Positions 32,369 to 40,280 of a stretch of 64,000 bases of DNA are shown in pieces. The stretch spans positions 1 through 64,000 of the forward strand of contig ONMR01000009.1 in the NCBI GenBank assembly GCA_900318995.1, in the 5' to 3' direction. A program made the translations under genes and the position numbers. The notes beneath the pieces are model-generated. The model ran no database searches, was not told where the DNA came from, and saw only the letters and a list, made by a program, of their open reading frames with translations. Positions within the stretch are counted from its first letter, which is position 1, and each line of letters begins with the position of its first letter. Source of the DNA: an uncultured Prevotellaceae bacterium (GTDB lineage: Bacteria > Bacteroidota > Bacteroidia > Bacteroidales > Bacteroidaceae).

Positions 32369-33046
32369 TTGAACAGAATTGTCTTTTTTGCGTTTGCACT
32401 TGTCATCCCGATTGCTGTGAATGCCCAGGATGGCAGACTGGAGATCAATGCCGCAATCTCTACTCCCGGAACATATGCCTTTGCGGATTGGGCTTTCGAT
32501 GAGGATCCGATAGATAATATGAGATGGTCTCACGGCAAACTCAGCGATATTACCGAGGAGTCATACAATTGCACGCTGTATCCCAGTATGTCGGTGGAGA
32601 TGGCATACAGGTTGTCAGACTCCGGGACCGGCCTCAAGGGCAGGCTCTCGCTGGTTGGTATGGCCGGATTACACATGGCCGATTATCAGCCGTTGAGCAT
32701 ATACAGTCCTGAAGCCGACATGCAGAAGGCTGTCAAGGCCGATGTCCTGCTTGGCTTGAGGTACAGAATCATAGAGACATCTCACCTGACAATGTACTTA
32801 CAGGCTATGGCGGGAATGGATTTCAGGAACGAAAGCCGGTATTGGACCGTAACTGATGGCGCGTCCCGTGACGGCTGTAATGAGTTTGTCTATCAGCTCA
32901 CTTTTCTGGGATTCAGAGTCAAGCTGGGTCATAAGACCAGCCATCTTGGGGTTATGACAGAGTTGGGTTATGGCTCTGAATATGTTTTGGGTGATGTTTT
33001 TGTAATACTTCCCGGTATCAGGGCAGGTTTCAGCTACAGATTCTGA
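32369..33046 (+). CDS. Outer-membrane beta-barrel-like protein A1
   Basis: A 225-residue exported protein (signal peptide MNRIVFFAFALVIPIAVNA-Q). The mature part alternates hydrophobic and polar residues in strand-like segments (LEINAAISTPGTY; RLSLVGMAGLHMA; KADVLLGLRYRI; LGVMTELGYGSEY) and ends in aromatic GFSYRF, as expected for a small barrel with C-terminal Phe. The only usable start in frame before the signal peptide is TTG at 32369. It shares ISTPG, KADVLLGLRYRI and the C-terminal design with the protein at 33597, so the two are paralogues. It is followed after 2 bp by a lipoprotein. Confidence 0.68.
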   Translation: MNRIVFFAFALVIPIAVNAQDGRLEINAAISTPGTYAFADWAFDEDPIDNMRWSHGKLSDITEESYNCTLYPSMSVEMAYRLSDSGTGLKGRLSLVGMAGLHMADYQPLSIYSPEADMQKAVKADVLLGLRYRIIETSHLTMYLQAMAGMDFRNESRYWTVTDGASRDGCNEFVYQLTFLGFRVKLGHKTSHLGVMTELGYGSEYVLGDVFVILPGIRAGFSYRF

Positions 33047-33048
33047 TT

Positions 33049-33594
33049 ATGAAAAAGATAGCATTATATTTCCGGATAGCAGTCATTACTGCATTGCTGA
33101 TGGCAAGCTGTGAGGTCAGATATTGGGATCCTGCCGCTGAGCTGGGCGGAATGGCCGAATATTGGGCTGGGAGTTATATTGATGATGCCTTGGATTTTGC
33201 CGTAAACCCTCATGATTCATTAAGAAAATACTACTCCGACGTCAAATGGCATGTCGCCATTACATCAAATCTTAATGATACACTGTCCATAGATTTTAAA
33301 AAAGATGGCCGCATAGAAGGAGATTCGGTGGTGATATCATACAGATTGCTGCAGATTAAAGACTCCGTTGTGGTTACGGCCGACGGTTACAGGTACTCGG
33401 ACAGGCTCTGGGCACATATGTATACCGTTGATGAAGGGATAATAAACTATGAAGGAACGTTCCGCGTAGAATTTTATGAGAACGGAAAGACTACACCCTG
33501 GGCGTGGTCCGTTGTCAGATACAGCAGGTCTGAGCGTTACGACCCTTATGACAGTCGCCAGTATGTAAAAGAGACAGAGACAGGTTGGTATTGA
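33049..33594 (+). CDS. Lipoprotein B1, partner of the barrel protein
   Basis: A 181-residue lipoprotein (lipobox LLMASC, Cys 21). The rest is beta-rich. Landmarks are WDPAAELGGMAEYWAGSYIDD, DGYRYSDRLWAHMYTVDEGIINYEGTFRVEFYENGKTTPWAWSVVRYS and a terminal TGWY. The same landmarks recur in the lipoprotein at 34271 (DGYRYADNITAHMFTVDPGIIDYNGKLHFDFY...IPWAWTEITYS...FGWY). No named domain recognised. Confidence 0.7.
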   Translation: MKKIALYFRIAVITALLMASCEVRYWDPAAELGGMAEYWAGSYIDDALDFAVNPHDSLRKYYSDVKWHVAITSNLNDTLSIDFKKDGRIEGDSVVISYRLLQIKDSVVVTADGYRYSDRLWAHMYTVDEGIINYEGTFRVEFYENGKTTPWAWSVVRYSRSERYDPYDSRQYVKETETGWY

Positions 33595-33596
33595 AT

Positions 33597-34265
33597 ATGA
33601 TGAAGTTATACAGATTAATAATCGCATCGGCATTTGTCGCGCTGATACCTTGCGGGCTGAAAGCCCAGTCAAGGTTTGAGATAAGTGCCGGTATATCCAC
33701 TCCTGGCATGCACGTTTGTGATGAGAGAGGATTGGGAATTGGAGAACAGGTAGGTTTCTATGATAAATATCAGGATGTTACATTGACTGATATGGAAAAG
33801 GACTCCTACAGGTCTAGCTACTATCCGGGCTTTTCCCTGCAGGCTGCCTATAAGTTGCCCGATCATGGTTTTACCAAAAGACTGTCAGTTGTGGCATATG
33901 CCGGACTCACTACGGCCGGGTTTGAGAATATAGACTATCTTACAAACACTCCTCTTTACAGCGAGAAAGCCTTGAAACTTGATGTGCTGGTTGGTGTCCG
34001 GTATCATATCATGACCAAAGAACACTTCATGATGTACACACAAGCCATGGTAGGAGGGCGTATTGATGACAAATCTCTCTATTGGGAGTATAATGATATT
34101 ATAAGTGACAACCCGGCCCCTTTTCAGGTTACCTATCTTGGTTTCAGATTCAAATCCAGGAACGGCATCTGTTTCCTGACGGAGTTGGGTGAAGGATTGG
34201 ATTACAGTTTATTTGGCATGGTTCTGATACCCGGAGTCCGGTTGGGTCTGGGATATACATTCTGA
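33597..34265 (+). CDS. Outer-membrane beta-barrel-like protein A2
   Basis: A paralogue of the protein at 32369 (about 222 residues). Start is ATG 33597 or 33600, both just after the stop of B1. The signal peptide ends GLKA-Q. SRFEISAGISTPG, RLSVVAYAGLTTAGF, KLDVLVGVRYHI, MMYTQAMVGG, FLTELGEGLDYS and terminal LGLGYTF align with A1, ending again in Phe. The pairing barrel-lipoprotein-barrel-lipoprotein shows that a two-gene unit was duplicated in tandem. Confidence 0.68.
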   Translation: MMKLYRLIIASAFVALIPCGLKAQSRFEISAGISTPGMHVCDERGLGIGEQVGFYDKYQDVTLTDMEKDSYRSSYYPGFSLQAAYKLPDHGFTKRLSVVAYAGLTTAGFENIDYLTNTPLYSEKALKLDVLVGVRYHIMTKEHFMMYTQAMVGGRIDDKSLYWEYNDIISDNPAPFQVTYLGFRFKSRNGICFLTELGEGLDYSLFGMVLIPGVRLGLGYTF

Positions 34266-34270
34266 AAGGT

Positions 34271-34804
34271 ATGAAAAAGATATCTTTGATAATAGCATTG
34301 GTCAGTTGTATGGCTCTGACTTCAGTTGGATTGGACTCCTGCAAGGGAGTGGAATGGGACACTCAGGAGACGTTGGTAGGATTGTCCGAATCATGGACAA
34401 GGATATATGTGGAAGATTTGATGCATGATTACAGTCAATATAAGGATGTTGCCAAGGACAGCACCCGCAAAGTCCATTATACGGTGACTTTCAATGATAC
34501 GGTGGCAGTGGAAAGTGTATTCAGAGGTATGATTGGCGGGGATTCGGTTGATATAACTACTACTATAGTCCTGATAGACACTACGATGATGACAGTTACC
34601 GATGGATACCGTTATGCAGACAACATTACCGCCCATATGTTTACTGTAGATCCCGGCATAATTGACTACAACGGAAAGCTTCACTTTGATTTCTATAAGA
34701 CAGACGGAATGATTCCGTGGGCGTGGACTGAAATAACGTATAGTAAAACAGATGACTCTGACGTTATACCATACTTGCGAAATAGCAAATTCGGGTGGTA
34801 TTGA
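34271..34804 (+). CDS. Lipoprotein B2, paralogue of B1
   Basis: A 177-residue exported protein. A cysteine in VGLDSCKG (about residue 24) could be lipidated although the lipobox is imperfect. It aligns with B1 over the whole length and ends in GWY like B1. It is encoded 5 bp after A2 and closes the duplicated four-gene cluster; the convergent his operon ends 17 bp later with no obvious terminator between. Confidence 0.66.
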   Translation: MKKISLIIALVSCMALTSVGLDSCKGVEWDTQETLVGLSESWTRIYVEDLMHDYSQYKDVAKDSTRKVHYTVTFNDTVAVESVFRGMIGGDSVDITTTIVLIDTTMMTVTDGYRYADNITAHMFTVDPGIIDYNGKLHFDFYKTDGMIPWAWTEITYSKTDDSDVIPYLRNSKFGWY

Positions 34805-34821
34805 GTATTTGTGCGTAACTT

Positions 34822-35937
34822 TTAGAGGAGACCCTTTGAAGAGGGGAGCGTGTAGTTAGAGATGTCGCGGCGGACTGCGGCTTTCAGGGCGCGGGCAAAG
34901 GCCTTGAAGATTGCCTCTATCTTGTGGTGCTCGTTGTCGCCCTGTGCCTGGATGTTCAGATTCATGGCGGCGGCGTCGGAGAGTGACTTGAAGAAGTGCA
35001 GGAACATCTCGGTGGGCATCTCGCCAATCTTTTCACGCTTGAACTGGGCATCCCAGACCAGCCAGCTGCGGCCTCCAAAGTCAAGGACTACCTGTGCCAT
35101 GCAGTCGTCCATGGGCAGGGCGTAGCCGTAGCGCTCTATGCCACGCTTATCGCCCAGGGCCTTGCGGATGCACTCGCCCAGTACTATTCCGGTATCCTCA
35201 ATGGTGTGGTGCTCATCAACGTAGAGGTCACCCTTTACCTTGACGGTCAGGTCCATGCCTCCGTGACGGCCAATCTGCTCCAGCATGTGGTCAAAGAATC
35301 CCAGTCCGGTGCTGATGTCGCACTGGCCGGTTCCGTCTATATTGAGTTCTACCAGTATGTCTGTCTCTTTTGTTGCGCGGTGGGCCGATGCACGGCGGTC
35401 GCCTGCAAATATGTACTCTGTCACCTTCCACCAGTCGCTTGTGCAGAGGGCGCAGACGGACTTAAGATCGTCCGATAAGCCATCGGCACTGTCCTGCAGC
35501 AAAATGGCGCGGCAGCCCAGGTTGCGGGCCAGCTCCACATCGGTGGCGCGGTCGCCAATGACGTAACTTCCGGCCAGGTCATACTCATCGGTCATGTACT
35601 TTCCGAACATGCCGGTGCCGGGTTTGCGGGTGGGGGCGTTGTCGTGGAGGAAGTGGCGGTCAATGAGGATGTCGTTGAACTCCACGCCTTCGCCCTTCAG
35701 GGTGTTGAGGATGAAGTTGTGGGTGGGCCAGAAGTCCGCCTCGGGGTATGACGACGTGCCCAGCCCGTCCTGGTTGCTGGCCATAACGAACTCAAAGTCA
35801 GTGTGCTGGCGCAGGAACGTGAGGCTGCGGAATACTCCGGGTACAAACTGCAGTTTGTCAAAGCTGTCAAGCTGCTCGTCGGACGGCTCAACCACTATGG
35901 TTCCGTCACGGTCTATGAATAACACCCTCTTTTTCAT
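34822..35937 (-). CDS. hisB: Bifunctional histidinol-phosphatase / imidazoleglycerol-phosphate dehydratase
   Basis: A 371-residue fusion. The N-terminal HAD phosphatase ([30 protein letters not shown]) removes phosphate from histidinol phosphate. The C-terminal dehydratase has [32 protein letters not shown] and the metal-binding [18 protein letters not shown]. Start is ATG at 35935-35937, 4 bp after hisC; a longer frame overlapping hisC is unlikely. Last gene of hisGDCB. Confidence 0.95.
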   Translation of the reverse strand: MKKRVLFIDRDGTIVVEPSDEQLDSFDKLQFVPGVFRSLTFLRQHTDFEFVMASNQDGLGTSSYPEADFWPTHNFILNTLKGEGVEFNDILIDRHFLHDNAPTRKPGTGMFGKYMTDEYDLAGSYVIGDRATDVELARNLGCRAILLQDSADGLSDDLKSVCALCTSDWWKVTEYIFAGDRRASAHRATKETDILVELNIDGTGQCDISTGLGFFDHMLEQIGRHGGMDLTVKVKGDLYVDEHHTIEDTGIVLGECIRKALGDKRGIERYGYALPMDDCMAQVVLDFGGRSWLVWDAQFKREKIGEMPTEMFLHFFKSLSDAAAMNLNIQAQGDNEHHKIEAIFKAFARALKAAVRRDISNYTLPSSKGLL

Positions 35938-35941
35938 ATAA

Positions 35942-36976
35942 TCAGTATTTTGATAATGCTTCAATCAATGCGTTGTTCTCGGGTACTGTGCCGATGGTAA
36001 TGCGCAGGCTGTTACCGCACAGGGCTACCTTGCTGCGGTTGCGGACAATTATGCCATTGTCTACCAGATAGTTGTAGGTGGCGGCGGCATCCTTCACGCG
36101 GGCCAGGAAGAAATTGGCATCGGACGGATAAACCTTGATGCAGCAATCCAGAAGGGCGAACTTTTCCATCAGGCGGGTGCGCTCTTTAAGGATAGACTCA
36201 ACCCATCCCTTTACGCGGTCGTGCTGCATCACCTCTTCCATGGCGCGCTGCTGTGTAAGCAGGTTGATGTTGTAAGGATACTTTACCTTGTTCATGATGC
36301 CGATGATATCAGGCTGCGCGAACGCCATTCCCAGACGGATTCCGGCCATGCCCCATGCCTTGGAGAAGGTCTGGAGCACTACCAGATTTGGTCTGGACTG
36401 CAATTGCTGCAGATATGAAGGTACGCCAGCAAAATCTATATAAGCCTCGTCCACTATCACGATTCCGTCAAAGCTGTCAAGAATTCTGTCAATCACCTTG
36501 CGGTCTATGTTGTTGCCGCTGGGATTGTTGGGCGAGCAGAAGAACACCAGCTTGGTGTCAGCGTCAATGGCGGCCAGGATCTTATCGGCACTGGGCTGAA
36601 AGTTGTCGTCCAGCAGCACGCGACGGTATTCCACGTCGTTTATATCGGCGCAGACACCGTACATTCCGTAGGTGGGCTCTATGGCCACGGCGTTGTCCAC
36701 TCCGGGGCGGCAGAATATGCGGAACATCAGATCTATGGCCTCGTCGCTGCCGTTGCCAAAGAAAATGGAGTCCTCACTTACGCCCTTTATGGCACAGATG
36801 CGGGCCTTGAGGTCACGCTGCAACGGGTCGGGGTAGCGGTTTACCGGGTCGTTGTAGGGGTTCTCATTGGCGTCCAGGAACACCTTGGCCTCGTGGCCTT
36901 TGTACTCGTCGCGGGCCGATGTGTAGGGGCTCAGGCTCCAGATATTGGGTCTTACAAGTTCTTGTAACGGTTTCAT
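35942..36976 (-). CDS. hisC: Histidinol-phosphate aminotransferase
   Basis: A 344-residue PLP-dependent aminotransferase. [57 protein letters not shown], and the PLP lysine in [18 protein letters not shown] are all conserved. Start chosen at [18 protein letters not shown] (ATG 36974-36976); the frame could extend 13 residues ([13 protein letters not shown]), but that part is translated from the low-complexity inverted repeat between hisD and hisC and looks non-native. Confidence 0.94.
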   Translation of the reverse strand: MKPLQELVRPNIWSLSPYTSARDEYKGHEAKVFLDANENPYNDPVNRYPDPLQRDLKARICAIKGVSEDSIFFGNGSDEAIDLMFRIFCRPGVDNAVAIEPTYGMYGVCADINDVEYRRVLLDDNFQPSADKILAAIDADTKLVFFCSPNNPSGNNIDRKVIDRILDSFDGIVIVDEAYIDFAGVPSYLQQLQSRPNLVVLQTFSKAWGMAGIRLGMAFAQPDIIGIMNKVKYPYNINLLTQQRAMEEVMQHDRVKGWVESILKERTRLMEKFALLDCCIKVYPSDANFFLARVKDAAATYNYLVDNGIIVRNRSKVALCGNSLRITIGTVPENNALIEALSKY

Positions 36977-36984
36977 TTTTTTTA

Positions 36985-37057
36985 CTTTGGCTTTGGCGTT
37001 GGCTTTGGCTTCCATGAGGTGCGTGGCTTTTGGCCAACGCCAATGCCAACGCCAACG
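36985..37057 (-). repeat. GGCTTTGGC-type inverted repeat between hisD and hisC
   Basis: Short GGCTTTGGC/GGCGTTGGC units (36985-37009) face GCCAACGCCAATGCC units (37032-37057), giving an imperfect stem of about 24 bp. It fills the 86-bp gap between two histidine genes and could stabilise or attenuate the mRNA. The reason for the internal repetition is unclear. Confidence 0.55.
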
Positions 37058-37062
37058 TTATC

Positions 37063-38340
37063 TTATTCCTTAATGCGGATGGTTACTGCGTTCTTGTGCG
37101 CATCCAGATACTCGCCGGCGGCCATGGTCTCTATTACCGGGCCAAGGGCTTTTAGACCCTCGCGTGAGAGCTGCTGGAAGGTTATCTTGCGCATAAAACT
37201 GTCTATGTTCACACCCGAGTATGCCTTGGCGTATCCGCTGGTGGGCAGGGTGTGGTTGGTGCCCGATGCATAATCGCCCGCACTCTCGGGTGACCAGGGG
37301 CCGATGAACACGCTGCCTGCGTTGACCACGCGCTCTGCAAGGGCCGATGCGTTCTGAGTCTGGATGATCAGATGCTCGGGAGCATACTCGTTGGTCATCT
37401 CTATGATTTCATCGTCATTGCTGAGCAGTATCATGCGGCTGTTGCCCAGTGATGCCTCTGCAATCTCATTTCGGGGCAGCAGGGCTACCTGGCGGTCAAC
37501 CTCGGCCTGCACCTTATCAATAAGTTCGGCCGATGTGGTGAGCAGTATTACCTGGCTGTCGCGTCCGTGCTCGGCCTGTGAAAGCAGGTCGGCGGCTACG
37601 AATGCGGGGTTGGCATTGGCATCGGCTATAACCTCAACCTCCGACGGGCCGGCGGGCATATCGATTGCCACGTCCTTGAGGGATACTATCTGCTTGGCGG
37701 CGGTAACGTAGGGGTTGCCGGGGCCGAATATCTTGGATACCTTAGGCACGCTCTCCGTGCCGTACGCCATTGCGGCGATGGCCTGTGATCCGCCCAGTTT
37801 GAAGAACCGGTTTACACCAGCTACTTGTGCGGCGTAAAGTATTGCGGGATTGACCTTTCCGTTTCGTCCCGGAGGGGTGCAGAGAACGATTTCCGTGCAG
37901 CCTGCGGTGCGGGCGGGGATAGCCAGCATCAGGACTGTCGAGAACAGTGGTGCTGTGCCGCCGGGGATGTACAGACCTACCTTGGTGATGGGCACTGCCT
38001 TCTGCCAGCAGGTTACGCCGGGGGTGGTCTCAACCTTGCTCAGTTGCGGCAGCTGTGACTCGTGGAACTTGCGGATGTTCTGGGCGGCGCGGTCAATGGC
38101 GCTGCGCAAATCGGCCGGTACCAGTGCGGCAGCCTCGTCAAGTTCGGCCTGGCTTACAGCAAGTGAGTCCAGCTGTACCTTGTCAAACTGCAGCTCGTAG
38201 TCCTTGAGCGCCTGGTCACCGCCTTTACGGACAGTATCAAGCACTGCCTGGACACGCTCGTAAAGTCCCTCCACGCTCAGCGCGGGGCGACTCAGCAGTT
38301 CTTTCCACAAGCCTTTATCAGGATATCTTACAATGTTCAT
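37063..38340 (-). CDS. hisD: Histidinol dehydrogenase
   Basis: A 425-residue NAD- and zinc-dependent enzyme catalysing the last two oxidation steps of histidine synthesis. TPGVTCWQKAVPITKVGLYIPGGTAPLFSTVLMLAIPA, GGSQAIAAMAYGT, KIFGPGNPYVTAAK, DMPAGPSEVEVIAD, LLSQAEHGRDSQ and SGTNHTLPTSGYAK are diagnostic; the metal and catalytic residues (Q, H, E/H, D) are in place. Start is ATG at 38338-38340 (MNIVRYPDKG); the longer frame to 38478 would run through palindrome copy 5 and into hisG. Confidence 0.95.
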   Translation of the reverse strand: MNIVRYPDKGLWKELLSRPALSVEGLYERVQAVLDTVRKGGDQALKDYELQFDKVQLDSLAVSQAELDEAAALVPADLRSAIDRAAQNIRKFHESQLPQLSKVETTPGVTCWQKAVPITKVGLYIPGGTAPLFSTVLMLAIPARTAGCTEIVLCTPPGRNGKVNPAILYAAQVAGVNRFFKLGGSQAIAAMAYGTESVPKVSKIFGPGNPYVTAAKQIVSLKDVAIDMPAGPSEVEVIADANANPAFVAADLLSQAEHGRDSQVILLTTSAELIDKVQAEVDRQVALLPRNEIAEASLGNSRMILLSNDDEIIEMTNEYAPEHLIIQTQNASALAERVVNAGSVFIGPWSPESAGDYASGTNHTLPTSGYAKAYSGVNIDSFMRKITFQQLSREGLKALGPVIETMAAGEYLDAHKNAVTIRIKE

Positions 38341-38356
38341 TTTCTTTCGTTTTTTG

Positions 38357-38397
38357 AAAATGATACCATTGGGGCCTGACCCCATTGGTATCATTTT
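38357..38397 (-). repeat. Intergenic palindrome, copy 5, inside the his operon
   Basis: Minus strand: AAAATGATACCAATGGGGTC then AGGCCCCAATGGTATCATTTT. It starts 2 bp after the hisG TAA. This is the one copy whose upstream gene ends before rather than within the repeat. If it were a full terminator it would cut off hisDCB. Confidence 0.9.
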
Positions 38398-38399
38398 GC

Positions 38400-39251
38400 T
38401 TACAGTATCATCTTTTCTATGGGAAGGACAAGGATGCCTTCGGCACCGGCGGCTTTCAGGCGGCCGATGATTTCCCAAAAACGTTTCTCGTCAAGTACGG
38501 TGTGAACTGAGCTCCAGCCCTTGGTTGCCAGAGGCATTACCGTGGGGCTCTTGATGCCGGGAAGTTCGGCCAATACCTCACTCATGCGGTCATCAGGGAC
38601 GTTCATCATTATGTATTTCTTGCCCTGGGCGGCCTTTACTGCATCAAAGCGGAACAGCAGCTCCTCAAGGATTGCTTTCTTATCGGCATCCATATCCGGG
38701 TTGCCGATGAGCAGGGCCTCGGACTGCATAACAACCTCAACCTCGCGCAGGTTGTTGCTTACCAGTGTGGAGCCGGAGCTAACGATGTCGAATATGGCAT
38801 CGGCCAGACCTATGCCGGGAGCAATCTCCACTGAGCCGGTTATGACGTGTGCATCGGCCTTGATTCCTTTCTCTTTGAGGAATGCTTTGAGGATGCCGGG
38901 GTAGGAGGTGGCAATCTTCTTGCCGTTGAACCACTCAAGACCTTTATAATCAATGGCCTTGGGAATGGCCAGGGAGAGACGGCAGCGGCTGAATCCCAGA
39001 CGCTTGATGATATCGGCCTTCTCCTGACGCTCCACAAACTCGTTTTCACCCACAATGCCTACATCGGCCACGCCTCCGGCTACAGATTGGGGTATGTCAT
39101 CGTCACGCAGGAACAGGACCTCGACCGGGAAATTTCCGGCCTGAACCAGAAGAGTGCGTTTTGAAACTCCCAGGCTGATTCCTGACTCCTGGAGCAACTC
39201 CATTGTCTCGTCGTACAAACGACCTTTTGACTGTACTGCTATTCGTAACAT
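38400..39251 (-). CDS. hisG: ATP phosphoribosyltransferase
   Basis: A 283-residue (long-form) HisG, first enzyme of histidine synthesis, joining PRPP and ATP. MLRIAVQSKGRLYDETMELL, FLRDDDIPQSVAGGVADVGIVGENE, ATSYPGILKAFLKEKG, GSVEIAPGIGLADAIFDIVSSGSTL and the C-terminal regulatory domain (VMPLATKGWSSVHTVLDE) are clear. Start set at ATG 39249-39251, immediately before MLRIAVQ; an in-frame extension to 39329 passes through the attenuator hairpin and is rejected. It is preceded by a histidine-rich leader peptide. Confidence 0.95.
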   Translation of the reverse strand: MLRIAVQSKGRLYDETMELLQESGISLGVSKRTLLVQAGNFPVEVLFLRDDDIPQSVAGGVADVGIVGENEFVERQEKADIIKRLGFSRCRLSLAIPKAIDYKGLEWFNGKKIATSYPGILKAFLKEKGIKADAHVITGSVEIAPGIGLADAIFDIVSSGSTLVSNNLREVEVVMQSEALLIGNPDMDADKKAILEELLFRFDAVKAAQGKKYIMMNVPDDRMSEVLAELPGIKSPTVMPLATKGWSSVHTVLDEKRFWEIIGRLKAAGAEGILVLPIEKMIL

Positions 39252-39280
39252 ATTATAAAGTGTTTTAATACTTGTAATTA

Positions 39281-39312
39281 AAAGAGGCTCACCGCATACC
39301 GGCAAGCCTCTT
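39281..39312 (-). terminator. Attenuator-type terminator upstream of hisG
   Basis: On the minus strand AAGAGGCT (tip with CCGGTATGCGG) AGCCTCTTTT forms a stem followed by T residues, 30 bp before hisG. It lies between the His-rich leader peptide and the first structural gene, where an attenuator is expected. Confidence 0.75.
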
Positions 39313-39343
39313 GTATATTTATACACCATTTATAGCCTACCGA

Positions 39344-39394
39344 TCACGATCTGCAGGTATGATGATGGTGATATGATGCTGTATAACTTTTCAT
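39344..39394 (-). CDS. His operon leader peptide with four consecutive His codons
   Basis: A 16-codon frame on the minus strand encodes MKSYTASYHHHHTCRS then TGA. The codons CAC CAT CAT CAT are at 39362-39373 on the minus strand (read from 39373 to 39362). The bases CACCAT of the His codons are complementary to ATGGTG at 39324-39329, between leader and terminator. It begins 8 bp after a TACCTTTG -7 box and ends about 32 bp before the terminator hairpin. The arrangement is that of ribosome-stalling attenuation as in enterobacterial hisL: low charged tRNA-His would stall the ribosome at HHHH and favour read-through into hisGDCB. Regulation itself is inference. Confidence 0.8.
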   Translation of the reverse strand: MKSYTASYHHHHTCRS

Positions 39395-39402
39395 TTCAAG
39401 GG

Positions 39403-39433
39403 CAAAGGTACGCCTCTTTTTTGTATTATGCAA
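39403..39433 (-). promoter_or_regulatory. Promoter of the his operon
   Basis: Minus strand: TTG at 39431-39433, 20-bp spacer, TACCTTTG at 39403-39410. The leader peptide ATG is 8 bp past the -7 box, so the transcript has almost no 5' leader before it. Confidence 0.65.
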
Positions 39434-39485
39434 GTTGTAAGACGATTTTTATGCATTCTGTATGAAGCGCAGAAAAGAGACGGAT

Positions 39486-39516
39486 TTTGTCAGCACATAA
39501 AAAAGGTGTAATTTTG
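39486..39516 (+). promoter_or_regulatory. Promoter of the transglycosylase gene
   Basis: TTTG at 39486-39489 and TAATTTTG at 39509-39516 with a 19-bp spacer, 23 bp before the ATG. Divergent from the his promoter. Confidence 0.65.
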
Positions 39517-39539
39517 CAGCGGATTTCAGTTCCTTATCT

Positions 39540-40280
39540 ATGGAGGAGACCAGATTCAACGGGCCTGAGATGAATGTCAGGAAGATAGTCGTCCTGTTGC
39601 TGACAGCGACTTTGATACTTGTTCTTTTTCTTACAAGAGACCGGTATCAGTCACCCGAAGAGGAAACAGCCGAAGAAACTGTACCCGTTCCGGAACAGTT
39701 TGTTTACATATCACCTTTTGACTCAGTTTTCCGCCTATATGCCGACAGTGTATGTGACTGGAAGATGCTTGCTGCAATAGCATATGTGGAATCCAAGTTC
39801 GACACTACGGCCAGGTCTCACAGGGGAGCGCAGGGACTGATGCAGATAATGCCTGCAACTTATCGTCATATACTTGCCAAGATGGGCGTATCGGACACGA
39901 TGGCCCAGAACGTGGAACTTGACGTGAGAGTTGCGGTGCGCTATCTTGATGATTTGGACAACCTGTTCGGTTTCATCAACAGGACTGAGAGGATTAACTA
40001 CATTCTGGGCAGTTACAATGGAGGCTCGAATCATATATTTGACGCCATGAGGATAGCCCGGAAGAAAGGTATTAACCGATATAGCTGGAGTAGTCTGACA
40101 CCGGTTCTGGAATCGATGAAAGACCCTTCGGTTTACAGTGACAGCGTCTGCATATACGGAGCGTTCGATGCATCAGAGACACTCAATTATGTAAGTACCG
40201 TCAAAAGAGTTTACAGAGAATACAATAGTCTTGACTTGCTTTTCAGAGCATCTGAGAAAGTAGTTTTAAATGACAGGTAA
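39540..40280 (+). CDS. Membrane-anchored lytic transglycosylase (SLT/GH23)
   Basis: A 246-residue protein with a membrane anchor (about 14-32) and an SLT domain. The catalytic Glu is E84 in AIAYVESKFD, followed by SHRGAQGLMQIMPATYRHI (93-110), AVRYLDDL and ILGSYNGG, all characteristic of soluble/MltF-type lytic transglycosylases that cleave peptidoglycan to 1,6-anhydro products. Its stop overlaps the next gene's start (TAATG), so the two are translationally coupled, an unexpected pairing with an FGGY kinase-like gene. Confidence 0.88.
   Translation: MEETRFNGPEMNVRKIVVLLLTATLILVLFLTRDRYQSPEEETAEETVPVPEQFVYISPFDSVFRLYADSVCDWKMLAAIAYVESKFDTTARSHRGAQGLMQIMPATYRHILAKMGVSDTMAQNVELDVRVAVRYLDDLDNLFGFINRTERINYILGSYNGGSNHIFDAMRIARKKGINRYSWSSLTPVLESMKDPSVYSDSVCIYGAFDASETLNYVSTVKRVYREYNSLDLLFRASEKVVLNDR

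Noticed and set aside
38341..38478. N-terminal extension of hisD
   Set aside because: It is read through palindrome copy 5 and into hisG; the protein family starts at MNIVRYP-like sequences.
39252..39329. Upstream extension of hisG
   Set aside because: It would be translated through the attenuator hairpin and lacks similarity to HisG; the family N-terminus begins at MLRIAVQSKGR.
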